From JBCBRR01 sp039029235 (lineage in GTDB: Bacteria; Bacteroidota; Bacteroidia; Cytophagales; Amoebophilaceae), in NCBI GenBank assembly GCA_039029235.1, contig JBCCGO010000012.1, forward strand, positions 1 to 22,326: DNA of 22,326 nt, in the 5' to 3' direction. Below, one piece after another: positions 5,885-14,542 of the stretch (the stretch's first letter is position 1; each line of letters opens with the position of its first letter). Made by a program: the position numbers and the translations under genes. Below the pieces are notes generated by a model. The model did no database searches, was not told the DNA's origin, and saw only the letters and a program-made list of their open reading frames with translations.

Positions 5885-8014
5885 CTACTTGTTAGATACT
5901 CCTTTTACTTTTTCTACGATAGTGTCTGCCAGTTGCTTAGGCACTTGCTCATAGTGTGAGAAAGTCAGGGTGGCTGAAGCACGGCCTGAAGTGATGGTAC
6001 GTAAGTCGGTTACGTAACCAAACAACGCTGCTAGCGGAGTAGCTGCTTTGATGGCTTGTACGTTCCCTCTAGTATCCATGCCTTTCATGATGCCTCTTCG
6101 CTTATTCAAGTCGCCTGTTACTGCGCCTGTAAACTCATCGGGTGTAGTCACTTCTACATCCATAATAGGTTCTAGCAGCACTGGTTTTGCTTTCTTAGCT
6201 GCTTCTTTGAAGCCCAGCCTAGCGGCTAGTTCAAAGGACAGCGAATCTGAGTCTACTTCATGGAAAGAACCATGGATGAGCCGTACCTGCATAGATTCTA
6301 TGGGATAGCTGGCTAGTGGCCCATTGGTCATGGCTGCTGTAAATCCTTTTTGTACAGCGGGAATAAACTCCTTAGGGATAGCTCCGCCTACAATCTCATT
6401 GACAAACTCCAAGCCTGGCTGGCCATCTGCTCTAGGCCCTAGTTCAAAAACGATGTCTGCAAATTTACCTCGTCCGCCTGTCTGCTTCTTGTATACTTCC
6501 TTATGCTCTACACGGCTAGTGATGGCTTCTTTATAAGCTACCTGAGGAGCGCCTTGGTTGAGCTCCAGCTTAAATTCTCGCTTAAGTCGGTCAATAATAA
6601 TTTCTAGGTGAAGCTCTCCCATACCTTTTAGTACGGTCTGGCCTGTCTCTTCATTGGTTTCAACCTGTAGGGTCGGATCTTCTTCTACCAGTTTAGCAAT
6701 GGCCATGGACAGCTTATCTACGTCTGCTTGCTTTTTAGGCTCGATAGCATAGCCAATGACTGGCGCGGGGAACGACATAGATTCTAGCATGAGCCTGTTT
6801 TGTTCATTGGTCAGTGTATCGCCGGTCTTGATATCTTTAAACCCTACGCAAGCACAAATATCTCCGGCGCCTATGGCGCCAATAGGATTTTGTTTGTTGG
6901 CATGCATCTGCATCAGACGAGCGATGCGTTCTTTCTTGCCTGTCCTATTATTGTACACATAGGAGCCTGCGTCTAGCTTGCCGGCATACACACGCATGAA
7001 GGCCAGCCTACCTACGAATGGGTCTGTAGCAATTTTGAAAGCTAAGGCAGTAAATGGCTCATGATTAGCAGGTTTCCTGATTTCTTGCTGTTCATTGGTT
7101 GGACTAGTTCCTTGGACAGGAGGTAGGTCTAGGGGAGAGGGAAGATAGGTACACACCGCATTGAGTAGGGCTTGTACTCCTTTGTTTTTGAAAGATGAGC
7201 CACACAGTACCGGGAAGCAAGTCATCGCGATCACTGCTTTACGAATGGCTGCCATTAATTCTTCGGTTGTAATAGACTCGGGCGTTTCAAAGAATTTTTC
7301 CAGCAATACATCATCGTGCTCGGCTACACTTTCTATGAGCTGCTGTCTCCATGTTTCTGCTGTATCTTTGAGGTCTTCTGGGATGGGCAGGACTTGGTAG
7401 GTCATGCCTAGGTCTGTTTCGTTCCAAACAATAGCCTGGTTCAGGATCAGGTCTACAACGCCTTGGAAGCTATCTTCATTGCCTATAGGAATCTGTAGGG
7501 GTACGGGGTTGGCGCCTAGTTTATGCTTGATTTCTGACAAGACATTGAAGAAGTCAGCACCTGCTCTATCCATTTTATTGATAAAGCATATTCTAGGGAC
7601 GTTGTACCGGTTTGCTTGCCTCCATACGGTTTCTGACTGGGGTTCTACGCCTGATACAGCACAGAAGAGTGCTACAGCGCCATCTAAGACACGCAGCGAT
7701 CGCTCTACCTCTACAGTAAAGTCTACGTGGCCGGGGGTGTCTATGATGTTGATTTTATACGTTTGGGTATCTTGTGTAGGCTTCCCTTGTATAGTGGGGT
7801 ATTTCCAGAAGGTAGTGGTAGCAGCAGCAGTGATCGTGATGCCCCTTTCCTGTTCTTGTTCCATCCAGTCCATCACTGCAGCGCCCTCATGCACTTCTCC
7901 TATTTTGTGGGTAAGGCCTGTGTAGTATAGTATGCGCTCTGTGGTGGTAGTTTTGCCGGCATCGATGTGCGCCATGATGCCGATATTCCGCAATAATCTC
8001 AGATCTTCGGCCAT
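5885..8014 (-). CDS. fusA: Elongation factor G
   Basis: EF-G drives tRNA-mRNA translocation on the ribosome using GTP and also helps recycle ribosomes. The 709-residue protein is full length. The G domain shows AHIDAGKTTTTERILYYTG (P-loop), RGITITAAATT (switch), DTPGHVDF and NKMDRAGAD. Domain II follows with DPFVGRLAFMRVYAGKL, then domain III around EEDPTLQVETNEETGQ and GMGELHLEI. Domain IV carries GRGKFADIVFELGP, and the final domain V contains PIMDVEVTTPDEFTGAVTGD and RRGIMKGMDTRG. No unusual change was seen. It lies 2 bases downstream of the rpsG stop and 7 bases before rpsJ, so it is translationally linked within the operon. Its sequence is the canonical housekeeping form rather than a second, recycling-type EF-G. 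Confidence 0.98.
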   Translation of the reverse strand: MAEDLRLLRNIGIMAHIDAGKTTTTERILYYTGLTHKIGEVHEGAAVMDWMEQEQERGITITAAATTTFWKYPTIQGKPTQDTQTYKINIIDTPGHVDFTVEVERSLRVLDGAVALFCAVSGVEPQSETVWRQANRYNVPRICFINKMDRAGADFFNVLSEIKHKLGANPVPLQIPIGNEDSFQGVVDLILNQAIVWNETDLGMTYQVLPIPEDLKDTAETWRQQLIESVAEHDDVLLEKFFETPESITTEELMAAIRKAVIAMTCFPVLCGSSFKNKGVQALLNAVCTYLPSPLDLPPVQGTSPTNEQQEIRKPANHEPFTALAFKIATDPFVGRLAFMRVYAGKLDAGSYVYNNRTGKKERIARLMQMHANKQNPIGAIGAGDICACVGFKDIKTGDTLTNEQNRLMLESMSFPAPVIGYAIEPKKQADVDKLSMAIAKLVEEDPTLQVETNEETGQTVLKGMGELHLEIIIDRLKREFKLELNQGAPQVAYKEAITSRVEHKEVYKKQTGGRGKFADIVFELGPRADGQPGLEFVNEIVGGAIPKEFIPAVQKGFTAAMTNGPLASYPIESMQVRLIHGSFHEVDSDSLSFELAARLGFKEAAKKAKPVLLEPIMDVEVTTPDEFTGAVTGDLNKRRGIMKGMDTRGNVQAIKAATPLAALFGYVTDLRTITSGRASATLTFSHYEQVPKQLADTIVEKVKGVSNK

Positions 8015-8016
8015 CC

Positions 8017-8484
8017 TTAAATTCTAAAGTGTGAAAATGCTCTGTTAGACTCTGCCATCTTGTGAGTGTCCATCTTTTTCTTAATGGCCCTACCTTCTCC
8101 TTGCGAGGCCGCTATGATTTCATTGACCAGTTTTTCTTTCATCGTTTTTTCATTCCGCAACCTGGCTTGCCCAATCAGCCACTTTATGGCTAGTGATACC
8201 TTCCGGTCTGGCCTCACTTCTATAGGCACCTGCAGGGTAGCTCCTCCTACGCGTCTTCTTTCTACTTCTACTACAGGGGTAGCATTGCTCAAGGCTTTTT
8301 TCCAGACGTCTAGGCCTTTTTCTCCTGTTTTTTCTGCTATGATGTCCACAGTATCGTAAAACAAGGCATAAGCTAAGTTCTTCTTACCTACTTGCATCAG
8401 ATTATTGACAAATCTTGTTACCAGTGGGTCTTTATACTGGGGATCAGGTAAAATATGTCGTTTTTTAGCACTTCCCTTTCTCAT
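8017..8484 (-). CDS. rpsG: 30S ribosomal protein S7
   Basis: S7 binds the 3' domain of 16S rRNA, nucleates assembly of the 30S head and lies near the E site and mRNA exit. The 155 residues match the usual bacterial length. Recognisable parts are MRKGSAKKRHILPDP, the ATPVVEVERRRVGGATLQVP segment with the beta hairpin, EVRPDRK, and the C-terminal GEGRAIKKKMDTHKMAESN followed by RAFSHFRI. It lies between rpsL (30-base gap) and fusA (2-base gap) in the str-type operon. Confidence 0.98.
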   Translation of the reverse strand: MRKGSAKKRHILPDPQYKDPLVTRFVNNLMQVGKKNLAYALFYDTVDIIAEKTGEKGLDVWKKALSNATPVVEVERRRVGGATLQVPIEVRPDRKVSLAIKWLIGQARLRNEKTMKEKLVNEIIAASQGEGRAIKKKMDTHKMAESNRAFSHFRI

Positions 8485-8514
8485 GATGTTGCTACTGTCT
8501 AGACCAATAGATAT

Positions 8515-8889
8515 TTATTTTTTAGCGCTTTTAGCTCCGTACTTAGATCTCCCTTGTAATCTATCTTTTACGCCTGCTGTATCTAAGGTGCCGCGTATGA
8601 TCCGATAGTTGATACCTGGTAGGTCTTTGACTCCCCCTCCTTGGATCAGTACCATGGAGTGTTCTTGTAGGTTATGTCCTTCGCCAGGAATGTAGGCATT
8701 GACTTCTCTGCCGTTAGATAGTCTTACTTTAGCTACTTTCTTCATCGAAGAATTTGGTTTCCTAGGCTTCTTGGTGGTCACCTTGGTACAAATTCCTCTG
8801 CGTTGTGGACACCCACCTAGCGCAGGAGACTTAGACTGGCAGGTCGGTTTTTTCCTGCCTTTTCTGATAAGTTGTTGTATGGTTGCCAT
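8515..8889 (-). CDS. rpsL: 30S ribosomal protein S12, with Arg43
   Basis: S12 sits at the decoding centre and controls accuracy; it is the classical target of streptomycin resistance mutations. The protein is 124 residues, starting MATIQQLIRKGRKK. It contains SPALGGCPQRRGICTKV, PRKPNSSMKKVAKVRLSNG, YIPGEGHNLQEHS and VKDLPGI with Lys88 and Pro91. Two positions differ from the common sequence. Residue 43 is Arg (codon AGG at 8761-8763) where almost all bacteria have Lys (PKKPNS), and residue 86 is Gly where Arg is usual (GGR before VKDLPG). Lys43Arg is a well-known streptomycin-resistance change in other bacteria. The gene leads the operon, with a promoter about 50-80 bases upstream. Confidence 0.97.
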   Translation of the reverse strand: MATIQQLIRKGRKKPTCQSKSPALGGCPQRRGICTKVTTKKPRKPNSSMKKVAKVRLSNGREVNAYIPGEGHNLQEHSMVLIQGGGVKDLPGINYRIIRGTLDTAGVKDRLQGRSKYGAKSAKK

Positions 8890-8938
8890 GAAGCTGTTCT
8901 CTGTGGTATATGTGGTTCATGTTCATCGCTCAGATCTA

Positions 8939-8969
8939 CAAATGTACATAAATAGATGGGCTTGACCAA
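8939..8969 (-). promoter_or_regulatory. Bacteroidota-type promoter of the rpsL operon
   Basis: Read on the minus strand, TTG (8969-8967) is followed by 20 bases and then TACATTTG (8946-8939), matching the Bacteroidota -33/-7 pattern. The predicted start near 8932 leaves a leader of about 43 bases before the rpsL ATG at 8889. It would drive rpsL, rpsG, fusA and rpsJ together. Confidence 0.65.
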
Positions 8970-9230
8970 GTCTACTACGTAGGGCTAGATTTGGTAGGAT
9001 ATCTATCCCATCGGAGATATCAGCTATTAAGTTTGTATTTAGCTGATGATCCAGACCATCGACCAGCTGGGAGGGGTCTGGGGCCCCTGACAAGGCGGCT
9101 TCCAGGCCGAGAAGGAAGGGGGAGAAGTTCTAGGGGCCGTTGGTTGGAAGATGCAGGAGCGGGACGGAGCATCTTCTCGAGAGGTTCCCTTGCCTGGAGC
9201 CTCTGGCGGGCCATCGGTGCTCAGAGGCTG
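8970..9230. other. Intergenic region with palindromic repeat copy B and two further inverted repeats
   Basis: No gene was found. Palindromic repeat copy B lies at 9063-9130. Beyond it are two perfect 8-base inverted repeats: GAAGATGC/GCATCTTC (9147-9154 and 9169-9176) and AGCCTCTG/CAGAGGCT (9198-9205 and 9222-9229). The second starts right after the stop codon of the pseudogene that ends at 9231 on the minus strand. Neither is followed by a T run. Confidence 0.5.
9063..9130 (+). repeat. Palindromic intergenic repeat, copy B
   Basis: The order of blocks is shared with copies A, C and D: a G-rich left part, TCTGGGG, a central CTGACAAGG, then CCAGG and a G-rich right part ending in GGGGGAGAAG. 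The stem here is imperfect (CTGG with CCAG plus G-T pairs). This is the most divergent of the four copies. Confidence 0.5.
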
Positions 9231-11036
9231 CTAGAGTATGACCTCTTCATACTTCAAAGCCACTTCCTTCCCACAAAAAGCTAGGCAAACTTGTAGCAGC
9301 TTCTTGACATGGGCATGGGCTTGGCCTGCGTTCCATAGCCCTTCGTCGAGATCTGCGATAAACCTGCCTCAGCTACGGCCGCTAGCTCTGGTACATCCTG
9401 GACCACCTTGTACTCGACCACCAGGGCTTGGTCTTTTCCATGAGATGCCCTGGGGATCAGCACCACATCTGCACGGCCCCGGCCGCTCTCCCGCTCGCTC
9501 TCGATATGGTAGGAGGAAGATAAGATACTCAGTAAGCATAGCATGAACCCACTGTAGAAGACCTCTCCTAACTTACCCCCTGTCTGGTGGAAGCTCGCCG
9601 AGAGGTGCAAGCGTTCTTGGAGCGCTGTCTCAAATTCCAAGACCTGCCCTGAGGCCAACAACCCTGCCAGCGTGTAGTAGCTGCTCGGATCTGCGTCGAG
9701 CTTGGACAATACCCAGTCTAAAATACGTGTTCTGTAGATGTGTCCTACCTCGTGGTTTGGAATGGAGAGCCGATAGAGATCATTCTTGGCATCGACCACT
9801 TCTGGATTGAGGTATCCACTGAAGAGTAGCAAGCTGTAGAAGCTAGTAGGCTTATGCGGATTAGCTATGTCTTGAAATCTGATTTGTCTATCGATGCGCA
9901 GGACAAGGCTTTCTCCTGCTACGAGTTTTTGCAGATCTGCTTGCCGCTTATCAGCCAGGAGCACTGAGTCGATCAGGTCCGTCCCACCACTGTCTAGCCA
10001 GTAGTGGTCTAGCTCCCCCTCACTAGCTAGGCAGCACATGATGGACCAGGGATTGTAGATGAGCTGGCCTCCAAAGGTGTAGCCATTGTACCAATGCTGG
10101 ATTTCTGCCCGATCGGTGCGGGTCGGTACTTTGTCTAGCAACTCATCGACTTCTTCTTGGGTAAAGCCATAGGAAGCAGCAAAGCGCTTATCAAGCAAGG
10201 TACACTCCCGCAAGTTGTTCAGGTCAGCGAGGAGGTCGGCTTTGGCAATCCTGAGGATGCCAGTGATGGGCCCTTGCTTGAGGTAGGGATTACTCTTGAG
10301 GGCAGCCCCGAGCAGTCCCCGGAGTAGCTTGAGGACTTGCTCAAACTCTTCTGGACTGTCCTTGAATTCGAGGTGCGCACTGTTGATGGGGGCATCATAT
10401 TCATCGATGAGTATATACATGGGCTTGCCAAAGTGCTTGTAGAGGAGCTCGCTGAGGAACTGGAGGCTGTCTTTTAAGTCTTCTTGGCTGAAGGTACTCC
10501 TGAAATAATGACTTAGTTACTCCTTCTGATCCTCGTCTAGTAGGTTTGATTGGGGGTGGATATACTGCTTTAGCTATCTATGTTTTTTGTAAAGCTTGGC
10601 GATCTGCCGCTTGACGCCAGCTTCTATTTGCTCATATGAGCTCCCTTTCGCATCTTTGAGTCCTAGGCTGATGACGGGGAATTTTCCTTGGAGCTTCATG
10701 GATGCTGGATCAGAACTGATCTTCAAGGGTTCGAGTAGCTTGGTGTCTCCCAAGTCCAGCGTTACTTCTCCGCCAGCAAAGAGCTTATGGTTGAGGGAAT
10801 CCTCTTGAGGAAGGGGGGACAACCCTCGCTCATCTACTTCTATGGCGAGGAAGCACCTGCATATCCATATTCAGGCTCTTGCCCCAGCGTCTAGGGCGGA
10901 CAATCAATACCACCTTGCTACCACTCTCCTCCAAGAATTCTTGGATAAACATGCTCTTATCGACAAACACATTGCTTGAGAGGAGCAAATCGGCGAAGTT
11001 GTCTGTACCTACGCATATTTTGAGCTTGGTGCTCAT
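9231..11036 (-). pseudogene. AAA-ATPase-like / PD-(D/E)XK nuclease protein, broken by two frameshifts and two stops
   Basis: The pieces form one protein of the AAA-ATPase_like + C-terminal PD-(D/E)XK architecture common in Bacteroidota and their symbionts; its biological role is not established. The N-terminus (ATG 11036) has VGTDNFADLL, FVDKSMFI and a Walker A-like RPRRWGKSLNMDM. A frameshift near 10850-10860 follows, after which FLAIEVDERG continues in another frame. That frame is then interrupted by TAG 10574-10576 and TAA 10517-10519, yet stays readable through to YILIDEYDAP (Walker B). The nuclease part shows GRGRADVVLIP and LVVEYKV (Asp, then Glu-x-Lys). A second frameshift near 9308-9316 diverts the last part; the other frame gives AHVKKLLQVCLAFCGKEVAL and ends at TAG 9231-9233. 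The longest intact piece is 9281-10420, which lacks the Walker A region, so ATPase function should be lost. Confidence 0.9.
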
Positions 11037-11180
11037 GGCAGTGAGATTGTTTTGTTTGGTGATTGAAGTTACGTGAGCCTTGCTATATTAAGGCCTGGCT
11101 ATCCAAGTTTATAGCACTTGTCTAGCATGCTAGCGAGCGTCGGGGGAGTTTATGCATTTATTGGGAAGATCCAAAGGGCT

Positions 11181-11201
11181 AAGAGCCTGCAAGGCTTTTT
11201 T
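11181..11201 (+). terminator. Small rho-independent terminator-like hairpin
   Basis: AGCCT (11184-11188), loop GCA, AGGCT (11192-11196), then a T run to 11201; the A residues at 11181-11182 can extend the stem into the T run. No plus-strand gene lies directly upstream, so it may be a remnant or a chance structure. Confidence 0.3.
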
Positions 11202-11216
11202 ACCCCTCTTGTAACA

Positions 11217-11289
11217 GCTCCAGTGCGGGGGGAGGTTTGGGGTCCCTGGCAAGGGGCCCCAGGCGCTGGAGGGTGGGGGAAGTGACGCT
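11217..11289 (+). repeat. Palindromic intergenic repeat, copy C
   Basis: This is the most complete copy: a G-rich left part, stem TGGGG (11238-11242) with CCCCA (11257-11261) around a loop containing CTGGCAAGG, then GGCGCTGGAGGGTGGGGGAA and TGACGCT. Its right end matches the right half of copy A at 1480-1507, which shows that copy A was split. Confidence 0.6.
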
Positions 11290-11369
11290 GTAAAAGATAT
11301 GCATCTTTTTATGCCTTTTAGGACGCTATTATGACACTTTTTTGAGTAAACAAGCCAATGTCCAATGGC

Positions 11370-13166
11370 CTAAAACTTCCGGAGGCCAGCAACGCCGTCG
11401 TAGTCGTTGCCATAGCGGCAGCTGCAGCTGATAACGAGGCCCCACGAAGAGAAACTCCTAGCAATTACAGGATCGCCATCTTTGTCTCTGTCCCGACAAC
11501 GTGTATACGTCAAAGGATCATCTCCGTACAAGTACTCGCTGCTCCTGGCATGATGCAGCAACATCACCACTACTGCCTCTAAGGCCCCGGGCAATTCGTA
11601 GTTCAAGTCTGTACGAGTCGCATGATCGGCCACTAGCTTGCATTGATCCGAATAACGCTGATTCCTACTCCCTGGAAGTATATCCCGCGTCATCAACACC
11701 CAATACGAGCTGCCTGTGCCTTGGTCCCCTATTGTCGGGTGAACGTATTTATCATACTGTCCACCCCTATACTGCGTCTTATGGCCCTCGCCTTGGAGAG
11801 ACTTGATCAGCTCTCTGAGATAATTGAGCGTTAACGGCTTGTCATTCACTCGCTCCAGGATCAACACTAGCAAGTACGTCTCTCTAACTCGCTTTCCCTC
11901 CCAAAATGGACAAGGGCAATTCATAAGCTGCCCTATATAGGTAGGCAGTGCAGGCTCACTGCCTACAGGGCCAAAGAACGCGTCCACACTGATTTGCCAA
12001 TCACAGCATCGCCTAGAGAAGGGAGACTAGCTAATCGCTCATTAGCGCTACTAGCACTAGACCCTGCAGAAGCTTCGTCCTCTACCAGGATCTTTACCTG
12101 CAGGTGTAAATACGTCCTTTTGCGAAAGATCCCACGATGTTTTGTCGTGTACTTCACCACTACTGCTGCATGCGAATAGCGGTCCTTGTGGTGCCAGTCA
12201 GCTGCAGAGCTTGCCCCATGATGCACCTCACCCAAAGCCCCTGCCTCCACTTAATCTAGCACGTGCACAGACAGGCCTGATAAACGGTCCTCATTGTGGC
12301 CTGTCTGCTCATATTGCTCCAATTGCGCTTTAGAGGCTGCTTCTACGTATTCTACCGAGTAGCTCCAGCCCTCCGCTGAGCATCTCTTTACTTCTACTTC
12401 ATGGCGTTTGTAGTGCTTCCCTTGCGGTATGTTGCACCTACGCATCCCCTCCTCAGCTACATTGTCTATATGCACCTCTGGGCCAGGAATCCATAGCTCA
12501 CCTCCTCCCTGCAGACCTAGCTCCCCCGGATAGACAACTTCCCCCAGAGCGGGGGCCACCTTCCCATCTAGTACATGGATCCGCCGTTGGCTATACCAGC
12601 TAGGGTACCTACTGAAAACTTCCAGGCTGCTGGTGGGATTTTCTTCCCGACTGCACACGACCGGCAGCACGGCTCGCCGAAAGAAAGCGTCTAGCTGAGA
12701 AGATACCTCAGCACGCCACTGGTCTAGTTCGTAGTGAAAACGCACTTGCTCTCCTCCTCGGGCCTGGAAAGACAGGTTCCCACCAGCGGGACTGACTTGG
12801 ATGGAAGTTCGTAGGAGGTCGCGCCGCTGATATGGTACAGCTTACTGGCCCATACGTGGCTCGGAGGCTGTCTCTATAGCTAGACTTTTGGCTACACTAC
12901 CGCCGCCGACCCAAAGTGAGCAGGGGGAGTTGTGGGCAACTGCAAGGTGCCCACAGGCGGGGGTATGGGGGTGCGCGCTGGCCAGGGAAGGGTAGCTTGG
13001 ACTGGTGCTGGTCGCTAGCACCATGGCTCCCTCGCGGCCTGGGGCAGCAAGTATAGTGCCCGGGCTGTAGCTTACTAGCAGCCATATGGTAAGTACTATA
13101 CTGGCTGCGCTTCGCTGGCCCTGGCTATAGTTGGTCTTTTGGGTATTTTATCTTTTGTGCGTTCAT
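11370..13166 (-). pseudogene. Secreted symbiont protein of unknown function, decayed
   Basis: From ATG 13166 the frame begins MNAQKIKYPK. It must then shift near 13130 to a frame giving a signal-peptide-like stretch (SIVLTIWLLVSYS, then ILAA), so the product was probably exported. That frame runs on with MVLATSTSPSYPSLASAHP, is broken by TAA 12842-12844, and resumes with GGNLSFQARGGEQVRFHYEL, SLEVFSRYPSWYSQRRIHVL and LGEVVYPGELGLQGGG. TAA 12251-12253 interrupts it again before ALGEVHHGASSAADWHH. A duplicated TG near 11985-11988 shifts the frame once more, after which FFGPVGSEPALP, GSSYWVLMTRDILPGSRN, DPLTYTRCRD and the end GVAGLRKF follow. I recall similar sequences from Bacteroidota and chlamydial symbionts, all uncharacterised. 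Palindromic repeat copy D lies within its N-terminal part. A possible -7 element TATATTTG lies at 13293-13286. Confidence 0.75.
12911..12980 (+). repeat. Palindromic repeat copy D, inside a pseudogene
   Basis: This copy has the best stem: TGTGGGCA (12931-12938) and TGCCCACA (12948-12955) are perfect complements around a 9-base loop ACTGCAAGG. The flanks share the G-rich blocks of copies A-C. It lies within the reading frame of the minus-strand pseudogene (11370-13166), where it reads as part of an open Pro/Gly/Ser-rich segment. Confidence 0.55.
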
Positions 13167-13863
13167 GATACACCTCGTTAATTGCTCAGCTATTGCCCCA
13201 AGGCTGGCTCTCCATTGCTCAAAAAAACTTCTCACAAGTCCAGTGTTTATAAGCTAGCGCTTCTAGCTAAGTTTAGGCTGTAAATCAAATATACAGCAAT
13301 AGATATTCTCTAAAAATGTAAGTTCTCTCCTGGTGAGCTGGATATGCTAGGTAATTGTGAGCACTTTCTCGAGGCCGGTTGGGGAGAAGTGCTTTTGGGT
13401 AGTGCTTCAAAAATTGTGTATAAAAAGACGAATACGAGCAGCCTTTCCAGTAAAAGGTCCTTACTAGCGCTGCTAGGTATGGTGGGGATGGGTCGTATGG
13501 GCGTCGTGAAGGGCAGGATAAGTGTAAAAAATAGTCAGTGATACGAACCTTATGAAGGCCCTACTCTACCACTTTTTGGGACACCGCCATAAATTTGCCT
13601 AGATAGGCTATGTGAGCTGAGTGACTTGGGGGCTAGTGGATTGTATGGGCACTTCTTGGTGGCTACGGGCTCTTGACCATACGTATCGTGTACTTGGCTC
13701 ATCTTATGATCGTCGTTGTCCTCCATCGGGTGGCTGCTGGCTTACCGCTACCCATTGTAACCAAGGAACCTGGGTATCTGTTGCTGCAGGGCTGGGCAGG
13801 GCGGACTACTGCAGTGAGGCTGCTACAGTGCTTTGCGCTATTTTAACTAGAAAGCGTCTTGCT
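13167..13863. other. Intergenic region before nth
   Basis: About 700 bases between a minus-strand pseudogene and nth. A -7-like element on the minus strand, TATATTTG (13293-13286), could have served the pseudogene, though no good -33 partner was seen. The nth frame stays open from 13621 but the added sequence is unlike any nth N-terminus. A 65-codon plus-strand frame at 13344-13541 has no recognisable content. No RNA gene was seen. Confidence 0.45.
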
Positions 13864-14508
13864 ATGCGTAAAGAAGAACGTTACAAGGCTCTGATAGCGC
13901 ACTTTGTGCAGCAGCCTGAGGCTAAGACAGAGCTCGAGTACAAAACTCCTTTTCATTTACTGGTAGCTGTTATCTTAAGTGCCCAGTGTACAGACAAGCG
14001 GGTGAATCGGGTGACGCCTGCACTTTTTGAGGATTTTCCTACGCCTGCGCATCTGGCTAGTAGCTGCTTTGAGGAGGTGTTTCCTTACATCAAGTCTGTG
14101 TCTTATCCCAATAATAAGACCCGGCATCTAATCAAGATGGCTCAAACGCTGGTAGAAGCATTTGGTGGGGAGGTACCTACACAAGTAGCAGACCTGCAAA
14201 AGCTGGCAGGTGTGGGCAGGAAGTCGGCCCATGTAGTAGCCTCGATTCTATATAAAACGCCTGCTATGGCGGTTGATACTCATGTGATGCGCGTCTCTAA
14301 ACGGCTGGGCTTGGTAGATCAGGAGGCTAGTACACCTCTGGCTGTAGAGAAGCAGCTCGTTGCGCACCTTCCTGAAGAGTACCTGGCTCAAGCTCATCAC
14401 TGGCTCATCTTGCATGGTCGTTATGTATGCCTAGCGCGCAAGCCTAGGTGTACCTCCTGTGCACTCCGTTCTTTCTGTCGCTACTATACTGCACGCCAGC
14501 CTACCTAA
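13864..14508 (+). CDS. nth: Endonuclease III (DNA glycosylase / AP lyase)
   Basis: Endonuclease III removes oxidised pyrimidines from DNA and cleaves the resulting abasic site (base excision repair). I chose ATG 13864 because MRKEERYKALIAHF matches where the family starts; it gives 214 residues, the normal length. The core shows LVAVILSAQCTDKRVN, the helix-hairpin-helix LQKLAGVGRKSAHVVAS with the catalytic Lys, and AVDTHVMRVSKRLGL with the catalytic Asp. The C-terminal [4Fe-4S] motif is C-x6-C-x2-C-x5-C (CLARKPRCTSCALRSFC), all four Cys present. It is convergent with cysS, 34 bases apart. It appears intact and functional. Confidence 0.97.
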   Translation: MRKEERYKALIAHFVQQPEAKTELEYKTPFHLLVAVILSAQCTDKRVNRVTPALFEDFPTPAHLASSCFEEVFPYIKSVSYPNNKTRHLIKMAQTLVEAFGGEVPTQVADLQKLAGVGRKSAHVVASILYKTPAMAVDTHVMRVSKRLGLVDQEASTPLAVEKQLVAHLPEEYLAQAHHWLILHGRYVCLARKPRCTSCALRSFCRYYTARQPT

Positions 14509-14542
14509 ATTTTATGTGGTGGCTCACGGCACCCTACGCCCC

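Larger units (their letters stand above)
11037..11369. other. Intergenic region between two pseudogenes
   Basis: It holds a small terminator-like hairpin at 11181-11201 and palindromic repeat copy C at 11217-11289. I see no gene or gene remnant on either strand. Confidence 0.5.

Noticed and set aside
13621..13863. N-terminal extension of nth by 81 codons
   Set aside because: The extension has no similarity to known nth N-termini and unusual composition (Trp, Cys rich); MRKEERYKAL at 13864 is the family-like start.
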